Positions 47,862 to 60,319 of a DNA stretch of 64,000 bases are shown one piece after another. The stretch covers positions 62,001-126,000 of the forward strand of contig NZ_CBXV010000003.1 of the NCBI RefSeq assembly GCF_000820845.2, in the 5' to 3' direction. The position numbers and the translations under genes were made by a program. The DNA comes from Pyrinomonas methylaliphatogenes. GTDB taxonomy: Bacteria > Acidobacteriota > Blastocatellia > Pyrinomonadales > Pyrinomonadaceae. Numbering within the stretch: position 1 is the stretch's first letter; the number at the start of each line of letters is the position of its first letter. The notes under the pieces were generated by a model that was not told the DNA's origin, searched no databases, and saw only the letters and a list, made by a program, of their open reading frames with translations.

Positions 47862-48407
47862 CTAAGCAGTTTGGAGCTCTTCGAGGACGATATTTTGGTT
47901 CGAGTAGATGCAGATTTCGCTGGCGATGCGCAAGGCCTCTTCGGCGATGCGGCGCGCGTCGAGGTCTGTGTGGGCGAGCAGGGCGCGGGCGGCGGCCAGG
48001 GCATAGGGGCCACCGGAGCCGATGGCAAGAGCGCCATCGGTCTCATCCGGGGCGATCAGGTCACCTGTTCCGGAGAGGATGAAGGAGTGGCGTTCATCGG
48101 CGACGAGCAGGAGGGCTTCGAGGTGGCGCAGGGCGCGATCAGTGCGCCACTCTTTCGCGAGTTCGATGGCGGCGCGTTCGAGGTTGCCGTGGAACTGTTC
48201 GAGTTTAGCTTCGAAGCGAGTGAGAAGGGCGAAGGCATCGGCGGAGGAGCCGGCGAAGCCGGCCAGGATACGATCGTTGTAGAGGCGGCGGACCTTACGG
48301 GCGCGGCTCTTCATGACGGTATCGCCCATGGTGACTTGGCCATCGGCGGCCATGACGATGCGGCCTGCGCGGCGGACGAGGAGCACAGTAGTACTATGGG
48401 TTCTCAT
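47862..48407 (-). CDS. hslV: ATP-dependent protease peptidase subunit HslV
   Basis: 181 residues from the ATG at 48405-48407. It is an N-terminal-Thr hydrolase: the conserved [11 protein letters not shown] is preceded by only MRTHS, so a five-residue leader must be removed to free Thr1, unlike E. coli where only Met is lost. [61 protein letters not shown] and [15 protein letters not shown] follow the family exactly. It forms the peptidase core with HslU. First gene of the hslV-hslU-lipoprotein unit. Confidence 0.94.
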   Translation of the reverse strand: MRTHSTTVLLVRRAGRIVMAADGQVTMGDTVMKSRARKVRRLYNDRILAGFAGSSADAFALLTRFEAKLEQFHGNLERAAIELAKEWRTDRALRHLEALLLVADERHSFILSGTGDLIAPDETDGALAIGSGGPYALAAARALLAHTDLDARRIAEEALRIASEICIYSNQNIVLEELQTA

Positions 48408-48444
48408 CTTCGGAAAGGAATCACTATAGAGAGCGTGCAGGGTG

Positions 48445-48466
48445 CAAGTCAAGCGGCTGACTTGCG
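48445..48466. promoter_or_regulatory. Inverted repeat between divergent genes
   Basis: GCAAGTCA (48445-48452) and TGACTTGC (48459-48466) form a perfect eight-base stem with a six-base loop, midway between the divergent hslV and C26-hydrolase starts. It could be an operator or a leader hairpin; no T tract, so a terminator is unlikely. Confidence 0.4.
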
Positions 48467-48506
48467 CGAAGGCGGTTGAGGATGGAGAATAGGGGGCGCT
48501 GAAGCG

Positions 48507-49223
48507 ATGAAGCGACCTTTAATTGGGTTGACGTTACGGTACGATCCGCGGGACGGGAGCGGGTATTTATCGAGCGAGTATGCGGCGGCGCTGGAGGCGG
48601 CGGGCGGGGCGCCGGTGCATTTAGCGCTATTGCCGGAGGAGGAGTATGTTGAGGCGGTGGTCGAGCGCGTAGCTGGGCTATTGCTTCCTGGCAGCGCGTC
48701 GGACGTCGATCCACGTTTATACGGGCGGGAGCCGCATCCGGAGCTTGGGGAGGTGCATGAGGTTCGCGACCGGGTGGAGCGGCTTGTGATTGCGGCGGCG
48801 GAACGGAGGCGTTTGCCGCTTCTGGCGATCTGTTATGGGATGCAGGCTTGGAACGTCTTTCGCGGAGGGACGTTAATTCAGGACATCGCGGCGGAGTATG
48901 GGACGGCGATCGCGCACAGGCAGCGCGCGCCGCGCGGGGAGCGCACGCACTGGGTGGATCTATTGGAGGGGAGTCGGGTTGCGCTTTTAGCTGGGGCGAG
49001 GCGGTTGTGGGTGAACAGCCATCATCATCAGGCGGTGGAGGTGGTAGGGGAGGGGTTGCGGGCGACGGCGTGGGCCGAGGACGGGATCATCGAGGCGATC
49101 GAGGCGGAGGATGAGGATTGGTTTGCGGTCGGGGTGCAATGGCATCCGGAGGTCAGGTGGGCTGAGGATGAGTTTTCGCGGGCGCTATTTAGGCGTTTTG
49201 TGCAGGAGTGTCGCGCGAGGTGA
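48507..49223 (+). CDS. Class I glutamine amidotransferase-like hydrolase (peptidase C26)
   Basis: 238 residues of the PuuD-like gamma-glutamyl-GABA hydrolase family, which removes gamma-glutamyl groups. Starts [37 protein letters not shown]; nucleophile in [20 protein letters not shown] (Cys); [16 protein letters not shown]; catalytic His-Glu in [10 protein letters not shown]. The triad is complete. Cytoplasmic, no signal peptide. It is followed three bases later by the NamZ-like gene, so the two are in one unit; a role in peptidoglycan fragment or gamma-glutamyl peptide turnover is possible. Confidence 0.9.
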   Translation: MKRPLIGLTLRYDPRDGSGYLSSEYAAALEAAGGAPVHLALLPEEEYVEAVVERVAGLLLPGSASDVDPRLYGREPHPELGEVHEVRDRVERLVIAAAERRRLPLLAICYGMQAWNVFRGGTLIQDIAAEYGTAIAHRQRAPRGERTHWVDLLEGSRVALLAGARRLWVNSHHHQAVEVVGEGLRATAWAEDGIIEAIEAEDEDWFAVGVQWHPEVRWAEDEFSRALFRRFVQECRAR

Positions 49224-49226
49224 GGC

Positions 49227-50393
49227 ATGAGGAGGGTGGTTTTAGGTCTCGAGCGGTTGCTTACGGAGCGTGCTGCGCTGTTGCGTGGGGCGCGGGTCGG
49301 GTTGATTTGCAACCAAGCGTCGGTTGACCACGAGTTGCGCCACGCGGCGGATCTGTTCAAGGAGGGACGTGGGTGGCGTTTGACGGCTCTTTTTGGGCCG
49401 CAGCATGGGATACGCGGGACGGAGCAGGACAACATGGACGAGACGCCTCACGGGGTGGATCGGGAGACCGGGGTTCCGGTCTATTCGCTTTACAGCGAGA
49501 CGCGGGAACCGACCGAGGAGATGTTGCGCGAGGTAGACGTATTGGTTGTGGATCTGCAGGATGTCGGTTGTCGGATCTACACATTCATCTACACGATGAT
49601 GAACGCGCTGCGGGCGGCGGCGCGCTATGGGAAGCGCGTGATCGTTTGCGATCGGCCCAATCCGATAGGCGGGGTGGCGGTTGAGGGCAATGTTCTCGAG
49701 CGCGGGCAGGAATCTTTTGTGGGCCAGTATCCGCTTCCGACGCGGCACGGGATGACGATTGGCGAGTTGGCGTTGATGTTCAACGAGGAGATCGGGTGTG
49801 ATCTGGAGGTGGTGGCGATGCGCGGGTGGGGGCGGGAGTTATGGTTTGACGAGACGGACGTGCCCTGGGTGATGCCATCGCCGAACATGCCGACGTTGGA
49901 GACGGCGACCGTCTTTCCGGGGACGGTTCATTTGGAGGGGACGCAGATGTCCGAGGGGCGGGGGACGACCCGTCCATTCGAGCTAGTGGGGGCGCCTTAT
50001 ATCGAGGCGGCGGAGTATGCGCGGCGGCTTACGGCGTATGGGTTCAGCGGGGTGAGGTTTCGCGCGTGCTATTTCAAGCCGACGTTTCAGAAGCATGCGG
50101 GGCGCGTATGCGGCGGAGTGCAGATACACGTGACGGAGCGGGGGGGGTTCAGGCCGGTCGAGGTTGGGTTGGCGATCATTCGGGAAGCGCGCGCGCTATA
50201 TGGTGACTCTTTTCGGTGGCGCGAGCCGCCGTACGAATACGAATACGAGCGCAATCCCTTCGATGTGATCGCGGGGACGACGAGGTTGCGGGAAGCTTTA
50301 GAGCGCGGGGCGAGCATCGAAGAGTTAGCGCGCGGGTGGGAGGCGGAGCGGGCGGCGTTCTGCTTGCGGCGCGAGAGGTTTTTGCTTTACTGA
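49227..50393 (+). CDS. DUF1343 / NamZ-like exo-beta-N-acetylmuramidase
   Basis: 388 residues of the DUF1343 family, whose characterised member NamZ releases terminal MurNAc from peptidoglycan fragments. Family sequence: [122 protein letters not shown] and [15 protein letters not shown]. There is no obvious signal peptide, so location is uncertain. Its stop lies in the first copy of a junction duplication that separates it from the VWA gene. Confidence 0.9.
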   Translation: MRRVVLGLERLLTERAALLRGARVGLICNQASVDHELRHAADLFKEGRGWRLTALFGPQHGIRGTEQDNMDETPHGVDRETGVPVYSLYSETREPTEEMLREVDVLVVDLQDVGCRIYTFIYTMMNALRAAARYGKRVIVCDRPNPIGGVAVEGNVLERGQESFVGQYPLPTRHGMTIGELALMFNEEIGCDLEVVAMRGWGRELWFDETDVPWVMPSPNMPTLETATVFPGTVHLEGTQMSEGRGTTRPFELVGAPYIEAAEYARRLTAYGFSGVRFRACYFKPTFQKHAGRVCGGVQIHVTERGGFRPVEVGLAIIREARALYGDSFRWREPPYEYEYERNPFDVIAGTTRLREALERGASIEELARGWEAERAAFCLRRERFLLY

Positions 50394-50471
50394 GGGGAGC
50401 GATGAGTCGGCTGTTCGGTATCTTTTGCGCTCTGAAACACTTGTTTTTGCTTTGCCGAGGGGAGCGATGAG
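50378..50471. repeat. Junction duplication: 29-base repeat around a 36-base insert
   Basis: 50378-50406 and 50443-50471 match at 27 of 29 positions (both differences transitions). The first copy contains the stop of the NamZ-like gene, GGGGAGCG and an ATG; the second contains the same GGGGAGCG and the ATG of the VWA gene. Period 65. The 36 bases between are unique. Confidence 0.93.
50402..50470 (+). CDS. 22-codon leader ORF coupled to the VWA gene
   Basis: Opens at the ATG of the first repeat copy (GGGGAGCG upstream), runs through the insert and ends at a TGA overlapping the VWA start codon (ATGA at 50467-50470). The peptide is hydrophobic (FGIFCALKHLFLLC). In the second copy, the base pair that was a TGA stop in the first copy reads CGA in this frame, which keeps the leader open to the coupling site. 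Confidence 0.5.
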   Translation: MSRLFGIFCALKHLFLLCRGER

Positions 50472-51417
50472 ATTGGGGCGGTTCTTGTGTCTTTGGGCAG
50501 CGGTCATGTTGTTGTGGGGGCTCTGTGTGGGGCAGAGCGGGCGGCGGCCGACCTCTGGAGATGAGGAGGAAGTGATCCGGGTCCGAACGGAGGAGGTGCT
50601 GCTTCCGGTTTCGGTATTGGATGAGGCGGGCCGTCCGGTAGGGGGGTTAGAGGCGGACAATTTCTTCATTTACGACAACGGGGTACGGCAGCAGATCACA
50701 AGCTTCAATCGGCGGCGCGTGCCGGCGAACATAGTATTGCTGTTGGATGCCTCGGGGAGCGTTTTCAGTCAGATGCGCTTCATACGGGCGGCGGCGCGCC
50801 GGTTTGTCCAAGGGTTACGGCCTGAGGACAGGGTGGCGGTGATGCAGTTTGCCGATCGGGTGGAGGTTTTACAGGATTGGACGAGCGATCGGGAGGCGGT
50901 TGAGCGGGCGATCGCTTGGCGGTACAGGCCTGGGGAGCGGACGACCTTTTACGACGGGCTATACAGAGCGGCGGTTGACGTTCTGCCGCGCGTTGAGGGG
51001 CGGCGGATAGTGATCCTTCTGACGGACGGGATAGATACGGCTGAGGAGCGGCGCGCGGGGCCGGAGGAGGCTTTGACGGCGCTCAGGCGGGTCGAGGCGA
51101 CCGTCTATGTCGTCAGTTTGACGGAGCGTTTACGGCGCGAGTATCGTCTAACGGGGGCGGGCGAGCAGGTAGTTAGCGGAGCGGAGGCCTTTTTGGAGCA
51201 ACTAGCGGCGGGGACGGGTGGGCGCGTGATCTATCCGGTGCGGGATGAGGATTTGGAGCCAGCGTATGAGGCGATAGCGGAGGAGCTGCGGACGCAGTAC
51301 ATCATCACGTATCGTCCGCATCCGGCGGCGCGTGCTGGCGAGTGGCGGCAGGTGAAGGTGCTTGTTGCGCCTGGGGGGTATAGGGTTTTGACGCGGAACG
51401 GTTATGAAGCGAAATAG
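50467..51417 (+). CDS. Secreted von Willebrand A protein (acidobacterial VWFA type)
   Basis: 316 residues from the ATG at 50467 (GGGGAGCG upstream). Signal peptide MRLGRFLCLWAAVMLLWGLC. A short beta-rich N-domain (EEVLLPVSVLDEAGRPVGGL, NFFIYDNGVRQQITSF) precedes a VWA domain with the MIDAS motif DASGS, VAVMQFADRVEVLQDW, ERTTFYDGLYRAA and ILLTDGIDTAEERR. This layout matches the VWFA-related family that is abundant in Acidobacteria. It probably acts in protein-protein or matrix interactions outside the cytoplasm. The downstream membrane-protein gene begins 5 bases after its stop. Confidence 0.88.
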   Translation: MRLGRFLCLWAAVMLLWGLCVGQSGRRPTSGDEEEVIRVRTEEVLLPVSVLDEAGRPVGGLEADNFFIYDNGVRQQITSFNRRRVPANIVLLLDASGSVFSQMRFIRAAARRFVQGLRPEDRVAVMQFADRVEVLQDWTSDREAVERAIAWRYRPGERTTFYDGLYRAAVDVLPRVEGRRIVILLTDGIDTAEERRAGPEEALTALRRVEATVYVVSLTERLRREYRLTGAGEQVVSGAEAFLEQLAAGTGGRVIYPVRDEDLEPAYEAIAEELRTQYIITYRPHPAARAGEWRQVKVLVAPGGYRVLTRNGYEAK

Positions 51418-51421
51418 ATTA

Positions 51422-51814
51422 ATGGAGGCGAGAGAAGTGAAGGTAGATGCGTGGGTGAGCGGGGCGTTAGCGTGGTTGGTGCCTGGGGGAGGCCATTTTT
51501 GGCAGGGGCGCCCGTGGCGCGGGCTAATGTTCGGGGCGGTCATTTGGGGGATGTGTTTGATCGGCTTATGGGCGTTTGGCGGGAGGTTTTTCGATCCTTT
51601 GAGCGGAGGGAACGGTTTGGAGCAGGTTTATGGGCTTTTCGATTTTGGGGTGGGCGGTCTATACGTGATCTGTTGGGCGACGGGGGTTGGGTTTACGGAT
51701 CGGGCTGAGCTATTGACATATGAGTATGGGAACGTTTTTTTGATGGTTGCTGGGCTTTTGAACTATCTGGTGATGTTGGATGCCTTCGATATTGGTGTGG
51801 GGAGGAAGAGGTGA
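51422..51814 (+). CDS. Small multi-pass membrane protein
   Basis: 130 residues from the ATG at 51422; an ATG at 51404 overlapping the previous gene and a GTG at 51437 (behind GGAGG) are alternatives. Four hydrophobic segments (ALAWLVPGGGHFWQGRPWRG, LMFGAVIWGMCLIGLWAFGG, LYVICWATGVGF, VFLMVAGLLNYLVMLDAFDI). It resembles small acidobacterial membrane proteins of the DUF6677 kind with an LVPGGGHFxxGR start; function unknown. Translationally coupled to the next tiny gene (GTGA overlap). Confidence 0.65.
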   Translation: MEAREVKVDAWVSGALAWLVPGGGHFWQGRPWRGLMFGAVIWGMCLIGLWAFGGRFFDPLSGGNGLEQVYGLFDFGVGGLYVICWATGVGFTDRAELLTYEYGNVFLMVAGLLNYLVMLDAFDIGVGRKR

Positions 51815-51981
51815 GGCATTTTTTGGTGATGGCGCTCTTGGCGGCGTTCATTGGGGTCGTTTTTGGGGCGGTGAGTTACGGGACGCGGGGCGAGCGCGTG
51901 CGTTATGGGGTACGGGTTTTTGTGGAGTTTATGGGGGTTGGGTTGGCTTTAGCCTGGTTACTGTATTGGTTACCGCCGTAG
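51811..51981 (+). CDS. 56-residue membrane protein
   Basis: Starts at a GTG overlapping the previous stop (GTGA) with GGAGGAAGAG directly upstream, and ends at 51981. Two hydrophobic segments (FLVMALLAAFIGVVFGAV and FMGVGLALAWLLYWL) separated by a charged loop (SYGTRGERVRYGVR) suggest a helical hairpin in the inner membrane. Codon usage and coupling support a real gene. I do not recognise a family; with the preceding protein it probably forms a small membrane complex. Confidence 0.6.
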   Translation: MRHFLVMALLAAFIGVVFGAVSYGTRGERVRYGVRVFVEFMGVGLALAWLLYWLPP

Positions 51982-52024
51982 GTTTAGCTCCGATCGAGTC
52001 CGATAACATTTAGGGCCCTAGTAA

Positions 52025-52714
52025 ATGCTGGTCGAAACCGAAGCGATCATATTGCGGACATACAAGCTGGCGGAGGCGGACAAGATCGTCGTGGCGCTGA
52101 CGCGCCGCGCCGGGGTGGTACGCGGCGTAGCCCGTGGCGCGCGGCGGTTGCGGAGTCGTTTTGGGGCTGGGCTAGAACCGCCGGTGGTGGTGGATTTCGC
52201 TTATTTTGAGAAGGAGGGGCAGGAGTTAGTTTCGGTCAAGCGGGCGGAGGTGATAAGGTCTTATTTCGATTTAGCGAGGCACAGGGCGGCGTGGGAAGCG
52301 GCCATGTATATGAGCCTGCTTGTAGGCGAGTTGATTCCGGCGAACCATCCCGATGAACGTGTTTTTCGTTTGTTGCGGTCCTGTTTGGATGCGCTCAGCG
52401 AAGTTCCGGGGCGGTGGGAGAGGGTCAGGCGGTATTTTGAGATCTGGCTATTACGGTTGAGCGGTTTATGGCCTGGGATGGCGCGTTGCGTGCGATGTGG
52501 CAGGGAGTGGGGGATGAGTGAGGATACGGTTTGGGATAAAGGGGAGTTGGTTTGTTTAAGGTGCGGCACGGGGATGAGGGTTCAGCCGACTGTGCGGCGG
52601 GCGGTTGGGGCGGCCTTAGTGTTGGGGCCATTGGAATTTGCGGAGTGCGAGGTTCCCGTGGGGGTGGGGCGGCTGACTGAGAGTCTGATAACAGACTACC
52701 TCGAAAATAGATAA
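52025..52714 (+). CDS. recO: DNA repair protein RecO
   Basis: 229 residues. N-terminal OB-fold LVETEAIILRTYKLAEADKI with TRRAGVVRGVARGARRLRS, helical middle, and a zinc finger CVRCGREWGMSE then CLRCGTG (two CxxC pairs). RecO works with RecR to load RecA on SSB-coated DNA in recombinational repair. One base separates its stop from lptFG, so the two are co-translated. No clear ribosome-binding site in front of its ATG. Confidence 0.92.
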   Translation: MLVETEAIILRTYKLAEADKIVVALTRRAGVVRGVARGARRLRSRFGAGLEPPVVVDFAYFEKEGQELVSVKRAEVIRSYFDLARHRAAWEAAMYMSLLVGELIPANHPDERVFRLLRSCLDALSEVPGRWERVRRYFEIWLLRLSGLWPGMARCVRCGREWGMSEDTVWDKGELVCLRCGTGMRVQPTVRRAVGAALVLGPLEFAECEVPVGVGRLTESLITDYLENR

Positions 52715-52715
52715 G

Positions 52716-56203
<3,488 letters not shown>

Positions 56204-56207
56204 TCAA

Positions 56208-57347
56208 TTATATGCCAGCTGCGGATCTCAGCGCCGTGGCGCGATCGGTTCGCTCCCAGCTGAATTCGTTGCGCCCGAAATGGCCGTAGCTAGCCGTGCG
56301 GCGGTATATTGGCCTGCGCAGATCCAGTTCTTCGATGATCTCGCGCGGCGTCAAGCGGAAGTGTTCGCGCACTATCTCTGAGAGCCTCTCGTCTGAAATG
56401 AGCCCTGTCCCTTGCGTGTCGACCAGTACGGAAACGGGGTCGGCGACTCCTATGGCATAGGCGAGTTGTATTAGGCAGCGGCTGGCTAGCCCCGCAGCTA
56501 CGATGTTCTTAGCGATATATCTGGCCATATATGCTGCCGAGCGATCGACCTTCGTCGGATCCTTGCCGGAGAAGGCCCCCCCGCCGTGCGGGGCGTACCC
56601 ACCATAGGTGTCGACGATGATTTTGCGACCGGTTAGCCCCGCATCGCCTTGCGGCCCCCCGATGACGAATCGTCCAGTGGGGTTTACGTAGTATTTCGTT
56701 TCTCGGTCGAGAAGCTCTGGCGGAACCGTTCGGCGTATAACCTTTTCGATGATCTCGGCGCGCAGTTGTTCTTGAGGGATTTGCGGGTCGTGCTGGGTCG
56801 AAATGACGACCGTCTCGATGCGGTGGGGGCGACCATCTCTGTACTCGACCGTTACCTGTGATTTTCCGTCCGGGCGGAGAAAGGCAAGTTCCCCGGTTTT
56901 GCGAGCTTCGGCGAGTCGTGCTGCCAGCTTGTGCGCGAGCTGAATCGGGAGGGGCATCAATTCTGGGGTTTCGTCGCAGGCGAAACCGAACATGAGCCCT
57001 TGGTCGCCCGCGCCGCCGGTATCGACCCCCATGGCGATGTCGGGTGACTGACGGTCGATCGTCGTGATTACACTGCATGTGTCGCAGTCGAATCCGTATT
57101 TGGCTCGCGTGTATCCTATTTCGCGGATAGTCTCCCGCGCGATCCGTGCGAAATCTATGCGCGCTTGGGTTGTGATCTCGCCGGCGATGACGACCAAACC
57201 GGTCGTGACGAGTGTCTCGCAAGCGACGCGTCCTTCCGGGTCTTCGCTTAGTACGGCATCCAGCACAGCATCGGAGATCTGATCGGCGATCTTGTCTGGG
57301 TGACCTTCGGTAACCGATTCGGAGGTGAATAGTCGGCGTGCTCTCAA
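56208..57347 (-). CDS. metK: S-adenosylmethionine synthetase
   Basis: 379 residues starting at a TTG (57345-57347). Family motifs: [58 protein letters not shown] with the ATP-binding loop, [20 protein letters not shown] and [17 protein letters not shown]. It makes AdoMet from methionine and ATP. A clear promoter lies 47-75 bases upstream and no SAM riboswitch was recognised. First gene of metK-ahcY. Confidence 0.95.
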   Translation of the reverse strand: MRARRLFTSESVTEGHPDKIADQISDAVLDAVLSEDPEGRVACETLVTTGLVVIAGEITTQARIDFARIARETIREIGYTRAKYGFDCDTCSVITTIDRQSPDIAMGVDTGGAGDQGLMFGFACDETPELMPLPIQLAHKLAARLAEARKTGELAFLRPDGKSQVTVEYRDGRPHRIETVVISTQHDPQIPQEQLRAEIIEKVIRRTVPPELLDRETKYYVNPTGRFVIGGPQGDAGLTGRKIIVDTYGGYAPHGGGAFSGKDPTKVDRSAAYMARYIAKNIVAAGLASRCLIQLAYAIGVADPVSVLVDTQGTGLISDERLSEIVREHFRLTPREIIEELDLRRPIYRRTASYGHFGRNEFSWERTDRATALRSAAGI

Positions 57348-57393
57348 ACCTCGGAGTCTCTCCTTAACTTATTTGATTTTGAAAGAGTTGCGT

Positions 57394-57422
57394 ACTCTAG
57401 CAGGTGGGTGCGATGATGTCAA
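57394..57422 (-). promoter_or_regulatory. metK promoter
   Basis: On the minus strand, TTGACA (57417-57422), a 17-base spacer and TAGAGT (57394-57399): near-consensus sigma70-type promoter. Confidence 0.75.
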
Positions 57423-57423
57423 G

Positions 57424-57455
57424 GCCCGTAGTCTAGATTGCCCGTAGTCTAGATT
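57424..57455. repeat. 16-base tandem pair
   Basis: GCCCGTAGTCTAGATT occurs twice in direct succession (57424-57439, 57440-57455), just upstream of the metK -35 box. Confidence 0.9.
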
Positions 57456-57468
57456 CGCGATTCGCCGG

Positions 57469-57537
57469 GCTGACGGGCACATAAGATCTATGCTGACGGG
57501 CACATAAGATCTATGCTGACGGGCACATAAGATCTAT
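57469..57537. repeat. Three perfect 23-base tandem repeats
   Basis: Three identical copies beginning GCTGACGGGCACATAAG, at 57469-57491, 57492-57514 and 57515-57537, a 23-base period with no divergence. They could be a variable-number tandem repeat or stacked binding sites; identical copies imply recent expansion. Confidence 0.95.
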
Positions 57538-57635
57538 TATCAGACGCAATCCATCTCCGTCTCGCAGAACCTTAATGACCAGCGATCTGACCTTGTAGAC
57601 CTGGAATCCGAACACAAGAGAGTCTTCTCCTTTGC

Positions 57636-57661
57636 CCCCGCGCTTGACGTCAAGCGCGGGG
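57636..57661. promoter_or_regulatory. 26-base perfect palindrome
   Basis: Arms CCCCGCGCTTGAC and GTCAAGCGCGGGG meet at 57648/57649, 22 bases before the start of the plus-strand gene. It lacks a T tract. It could be an operator or a stem that hides the ribosome-binding region; no parS-like match. Confidence 0.55.
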
Positions 57662-57682
57662 CTCGCCTAAGCTTTCGGCGCT

Positions 57683-58207
57683 ATGGTTAAGATCGAAAAC
57701 CTCGCTCGCGCGAAACTCCCACGCTCGACCGTAGAGCGCATCGAGACGATCTTACGCCACATGCCACGGGAACATCTGCGCGGCATCGAGCGTATACGTT
57801 TGGTCGACCGCATCGCCGACCCGCGCTGGAGCAAGCTGCCTGGTTTGTACCATCCGCGCCAAGGCGCACAGCCGGCTTGGCTTGAGATCGCCATCGATCA
57901 ACTCCTGCCGCGTGATCAACCCTTCTGGAAGAGGATCCTTCCCCGTCTCGCCTTCAAGAACAATCTCGCGGCCACTGTCATTTCGCTCATCGGGCAACAC
58001 TACTATCTGACGCTGCGCCACTCGGTCAAACGCCATCAGCTCGAACCGGCCATCCGCCGCTATACGGAAGAGCATCTGCGCGCGCTGCATGAGCGCGAGC
58101 ATCGCTTGCGCGCCCGGCTCTTCAAACCTTTGCAACCGGTGCTCGAAAGATGGGCGCGGGCGCTCGCTCGCCGCGCCAAACAGACCGAACGGCGCGCCGC
58201 CTCCTAA
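57683..58207 (+). CDS. Conserved-looking hypothetical protein, possibly degenerate zincin
   Basis: 174 residues, basic, no signal peptide or membrane segment. The segment [20 protein letters not shown] followed by [12 protein letters not shown] recalls the active-site helix region of small zinc metallopeptidases, but the HExxH motif is absent (only GQHYY), so any link is weak. The C-terminus is an Arg-rich helix ([18 protein letters not shown]). It overlaps the end of parB tail to tail by four bases. No ribosome-binding site is obvious. I do not assign a function. Confidence 0.5.
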   Translation: MVKIENLARAKLPRSTVERIETILRHMPREHLRGIERIRLVDRIADPRWSKLPGLYHPRQGAQPAWLEIAIDQLLPRDQPFWKRILPRLAFKNNLAATVISLIGQHYYLTLRHSVKRHQLEPAIRRYTEEHLRALHEREHRLRARLFKPLQPVLERWARALARRAKQTERRAAS

Positions 58208-59034
58208 CGACCATCGAGCGCGGCCAGAGCCGCTTCGAGCGCACGCCGCACCTCGCTCGGCTCAACCTGTGCCCGGCGAAATCTGACCTCGACGCGATAC
58301 TCGCCATCGGCCGCCTGATGCCGGAAAGTATAGGGTGCGGCGCGCTTGCTCGCCGCACCGCTCGCCCGCCGCGCCGCGCGCGCCTCGTCACGCGTCATCC
58401 CCCGGCGTATGATCTCGTCGACCATGCGCCGCATCGCTTCCTCGTCCGGCTGCCGCACGATCTGCAACAGGAGCGATTTCGAAGTGATGTCGGCGCGCCG
58501 ACATCGCTCCCGAATCTCCGGCGGCAACGTCGCGATCGAGAGCGCCTCGGTCACCGTGCTCCGGCTCTTCCCCACCTTGCGCGCAATCTCTTCGTGGGTA
58601 TACCCGAACCGCTCGCTCAAGGCGAGAAGACCATCCGCCTCCTCCCACGGCGTCAAATCCTTCCGCTGTAGATTCTCGATGAGCGCGATCTCCGCCACCG
58701 CACGGTCGTCGACCTCAAGCTCGATACACGGAACCTCGCGCAATCCCGCCTCCCGCGCCGCGCGCCACCGCCGCTCCCCCGCGATGATCATCCAGTAGCC
58801 GGGCCGTTCGTTCGATGGCCGCACCAACAGCGGCTCTAATATCCCCTTCTCCCGTACAGAGGCGATCAGCTCCGTCAAATCGCCGATCTCGACGCGCGGT
58901 TGGTCGGGATTCGGGTAGAGACGATCAACCGCAATCAGCCGCCCCACGGGCACCGGACCGCGCCCGGCTAGCTCCTCGACATAGTGCGCATCGCGACGCA
59001 ACCCCACCCCGGCAGGCAATCCTCTCCTAGACAC
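58204..59034 (-). CDS. parB: Chromosome-partitioning protein ParB
   Basis: 276 residues. CTPase/N-terminal domain with [29 protein letters not shown] and the arginine patch [34 protein letters not shown]; helix-turn-helix [21 protein letters not shown]-terminal dimer domain. It binds parS and acts with ParA in origin segregation. Its GTG start (59032-59034) overlaps the parA stop by eight bases. No parS (TGTTTCACGTGAAACA type) was seen in the window. Confidence 0.93.
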   Translation of the reverse strand: MSRRGLPAGVGLRRDAHYVEELAGRGPVPVGRLIAVDRLYPNPDQPRVEIGDLTELIASVREKGILEPLLVRPSNERPGYWMIIAGERRWRAAREAGLREVPCIELEVDDRAVAEIALIENLQRKDLTPWEEADGLLALSERFGYTHEEIARKVGKSRSTVTEALSIATLPPEIRERCRRADITSKSLLLQIVRQPDEEAMRRMVDEIIRRGMTRDEARAARRASGAASKRAAPYTFRHQAADGEYRVEVRFRRAQVEPSEVRRALEAALAALDGR

Positions 59035-59812
59035 GCTCGATCACCTCGTCACACAGTTTCGCGTACTCGCTCGCGCCAGATGACTGCGGCGCAAACGTGA
59101 AGATCGATTCCTTATAGGCCGGCGACTCCTCCAACCGCACGCTCTTGGTGATCACCGTCTCGAAGACCTTGTCCCCAAAGACGCGCTTGATCTGCTCGTA
59201 TACATCGCGCGCAAGCGTCGTCCGCCGATCATGCAGCGTCACGAGCACGCCCAAAAGCCGCAGGTTCGGGTTCGGGCGCGCCTTGACCTTCTCGATCGTC
59301 TCCAGCAGATCATCCGTCCCCTCAAGCGCAAAATAGGATGACTGAATCGGAATTAGAACGTGCGTCGCCGCCACCAGCGCGTTGACCGTAATCAAACCCA
59401 GCGTCGGCGGCGTGTCGATCAGAATGAAATCATAGCTCGCCCGCACCCCCTCCAAGCGGTCCTTCAACCGAAAGGGCGCATCGAAATCGCCAACCAACTT
59501 CGCCTCCAACTTCGCCAGGTTGATCCGCGCCGGGACCATCTCCAAACCGTCGACCGGCGTCCGGTAAATGTATGGGGAGTAGTCAGCCTGTCCGTCCATC
59601 AGAAGCTCATAGGCCGATGGCCCCAACTCGCGTGGATCGAGAAACGATAGTGAGCTGTTCGCCTGCGGATCCATATCGAACAGCAAAGTGCGAAACCCGC
59701 GCCGCGCTAACGCCGCCGCCAAGTTGATCGCCGTCGTCGTCTTCCCAACCCCGCCCTTCTGGTTGGCGATGGCGATCACCGCCCGCGCTCTTCTCTGCTC
59801 CCCGCTCTGCAT
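59027..59812 (-). CDS. parA: Chromosome-partitioning ATPase ParA
   Basis: 261 residues. Deviant Walker [21 protein letters not shown], Walker A' [15 protein letters not shown], Walker [19 protein letters not shown], and the typical [20 protein letters not shown]. The dimer binds DNA non-specifically and moves ParB-parS complexes. First gene of a parA-parB unit; the bifunctional nuclease gene lies six bases upstream on the same strand. Confidence 0.94.
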   Translation of the reverse strand: MQSGEQRRARAVIAIANQKGGVGKTTTAINLAAALARRGFRTLLFDMDPQANSSLSFLDPRELGPSAYELLMDGQADYSPYIYRTPVDGLEMVPARINLAKLEAKLVGDFDAPFRLKDRLEGVRASYDFILIDTPPTLGLITVNALVAATHVLIPIQSSYFALEGTDDLLETIEKVKARPNPNLRLLGVLVTLHDRRTTLARDVYEQIKRVFGDKVFETVITKSVRLEESPAYKESIFTFAPQSSGASEYAKLCDEVIERV

Positions 59813-59818
59813 CGCCCC

Positions 59819-60304
59819 TTACATCGGAAGATCGCCCGTCTCACCGATCACGTCCGGCCATTCCTCATCCTCCGCGCTCTCTTCGCCCGCCGGACGCTCC
59901 TCGACCGCACCGCGCGACTGCTTGATCACCTCTTCGTCAACGAAGATCGGACAATCGGCCCGCAGCGCTAAAGCGATCGCGTCGCTCGGGCGCGCGTCTA
60001 ACATCAACAGCTCCCCTTCGCGCGTGCGCATCTCGATGACGGCAAAGAAGGTGTTATCCCGCAACTCCGTCACCACGACGCGCTCGACCCGCGCCCCAAA
60101 CTCGAGGATCAAATTGCGTAATAGATCGTGCGTCATCGGGCGCGGCGGAGCCACCTTCTCGATCTCCAACGCGATCGCGTTCGCCTCACACGCCCCCACC
60201 CAGATCGGCAACATCGTGTCGCTGTGCACGTCCTTGAGGATGATGATCGGCGTGCCGCTGTTCGGATCCATCATCAACCCGCGGATCTTCACCTCTATCT
60301 CCAT
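59819..60304 (-). CDS. Bifunctional nuclease (BFN/DUF151) family protein
   Basis: 161 residues. DUF151 core: EVKIRGLMMDPNSGTPIIIL, VGACEANAIALEIEKVAPPR, LILEFGARVERVVVTELRDN, TFFAVIEMRT and DARPSDAIALALRADCPIFV. Relatives show DNase/RNase activity, but the cellular role is unsettled. An acidic tail (GEESAEDEEWPD) follows the domain. Stands between miaB and parA on one strand, six bases before parA, so probably co-transcribed. Confidence 0.88.
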   Translation of the reverse strand: MEIEVKIRGLMMDPNSGTPIIILKDVHSDTMLPIWVGACEANAIALEIEKVAPPRPMTHDLLRNLILEFGARVERVVVTELRDNTFFAVIEMRTREGELLMLDARPSDAIALALRADCPIFVDEEVIKQSRGAVEERPAGEESAEDEEWPDVIGETGDLPM

Positions 60305-60319
60305 AACGCCCTCACCTCA

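Larger units (their letters stand above)
57348..57682. other. 335-base intergenic region between divergent metK and a plus-strand gene
   Basis: Contains the metK promoter, a 16-base tandem pair, a 23-base triple tandem repeat and a 26-base palindrome (all listed separately). No additional gene is seen. The stretch between the repeats and the palindrome (57540-57630) has no recognised feature. Confidence 0.6.

Noticed and set aside
50378-50471. Duplications as assembly artefacts
   Set aside because: Copies carry one to three substitutions and flank unique inserts; assembly stutter would give identical, directly adjacent copies. Only the identical 23-base triplet at 57469 could be of that kind.
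57348-57420. SAM riboswitch before metK
   Set aside because: A promoter is directly upstream and the short leader has no recognisable riboswitch stems.
57636-57661. parS site near parAB
   Set aside because: The palindrome does not match the TGTTTCACGTGAAACA consensus and is larger.
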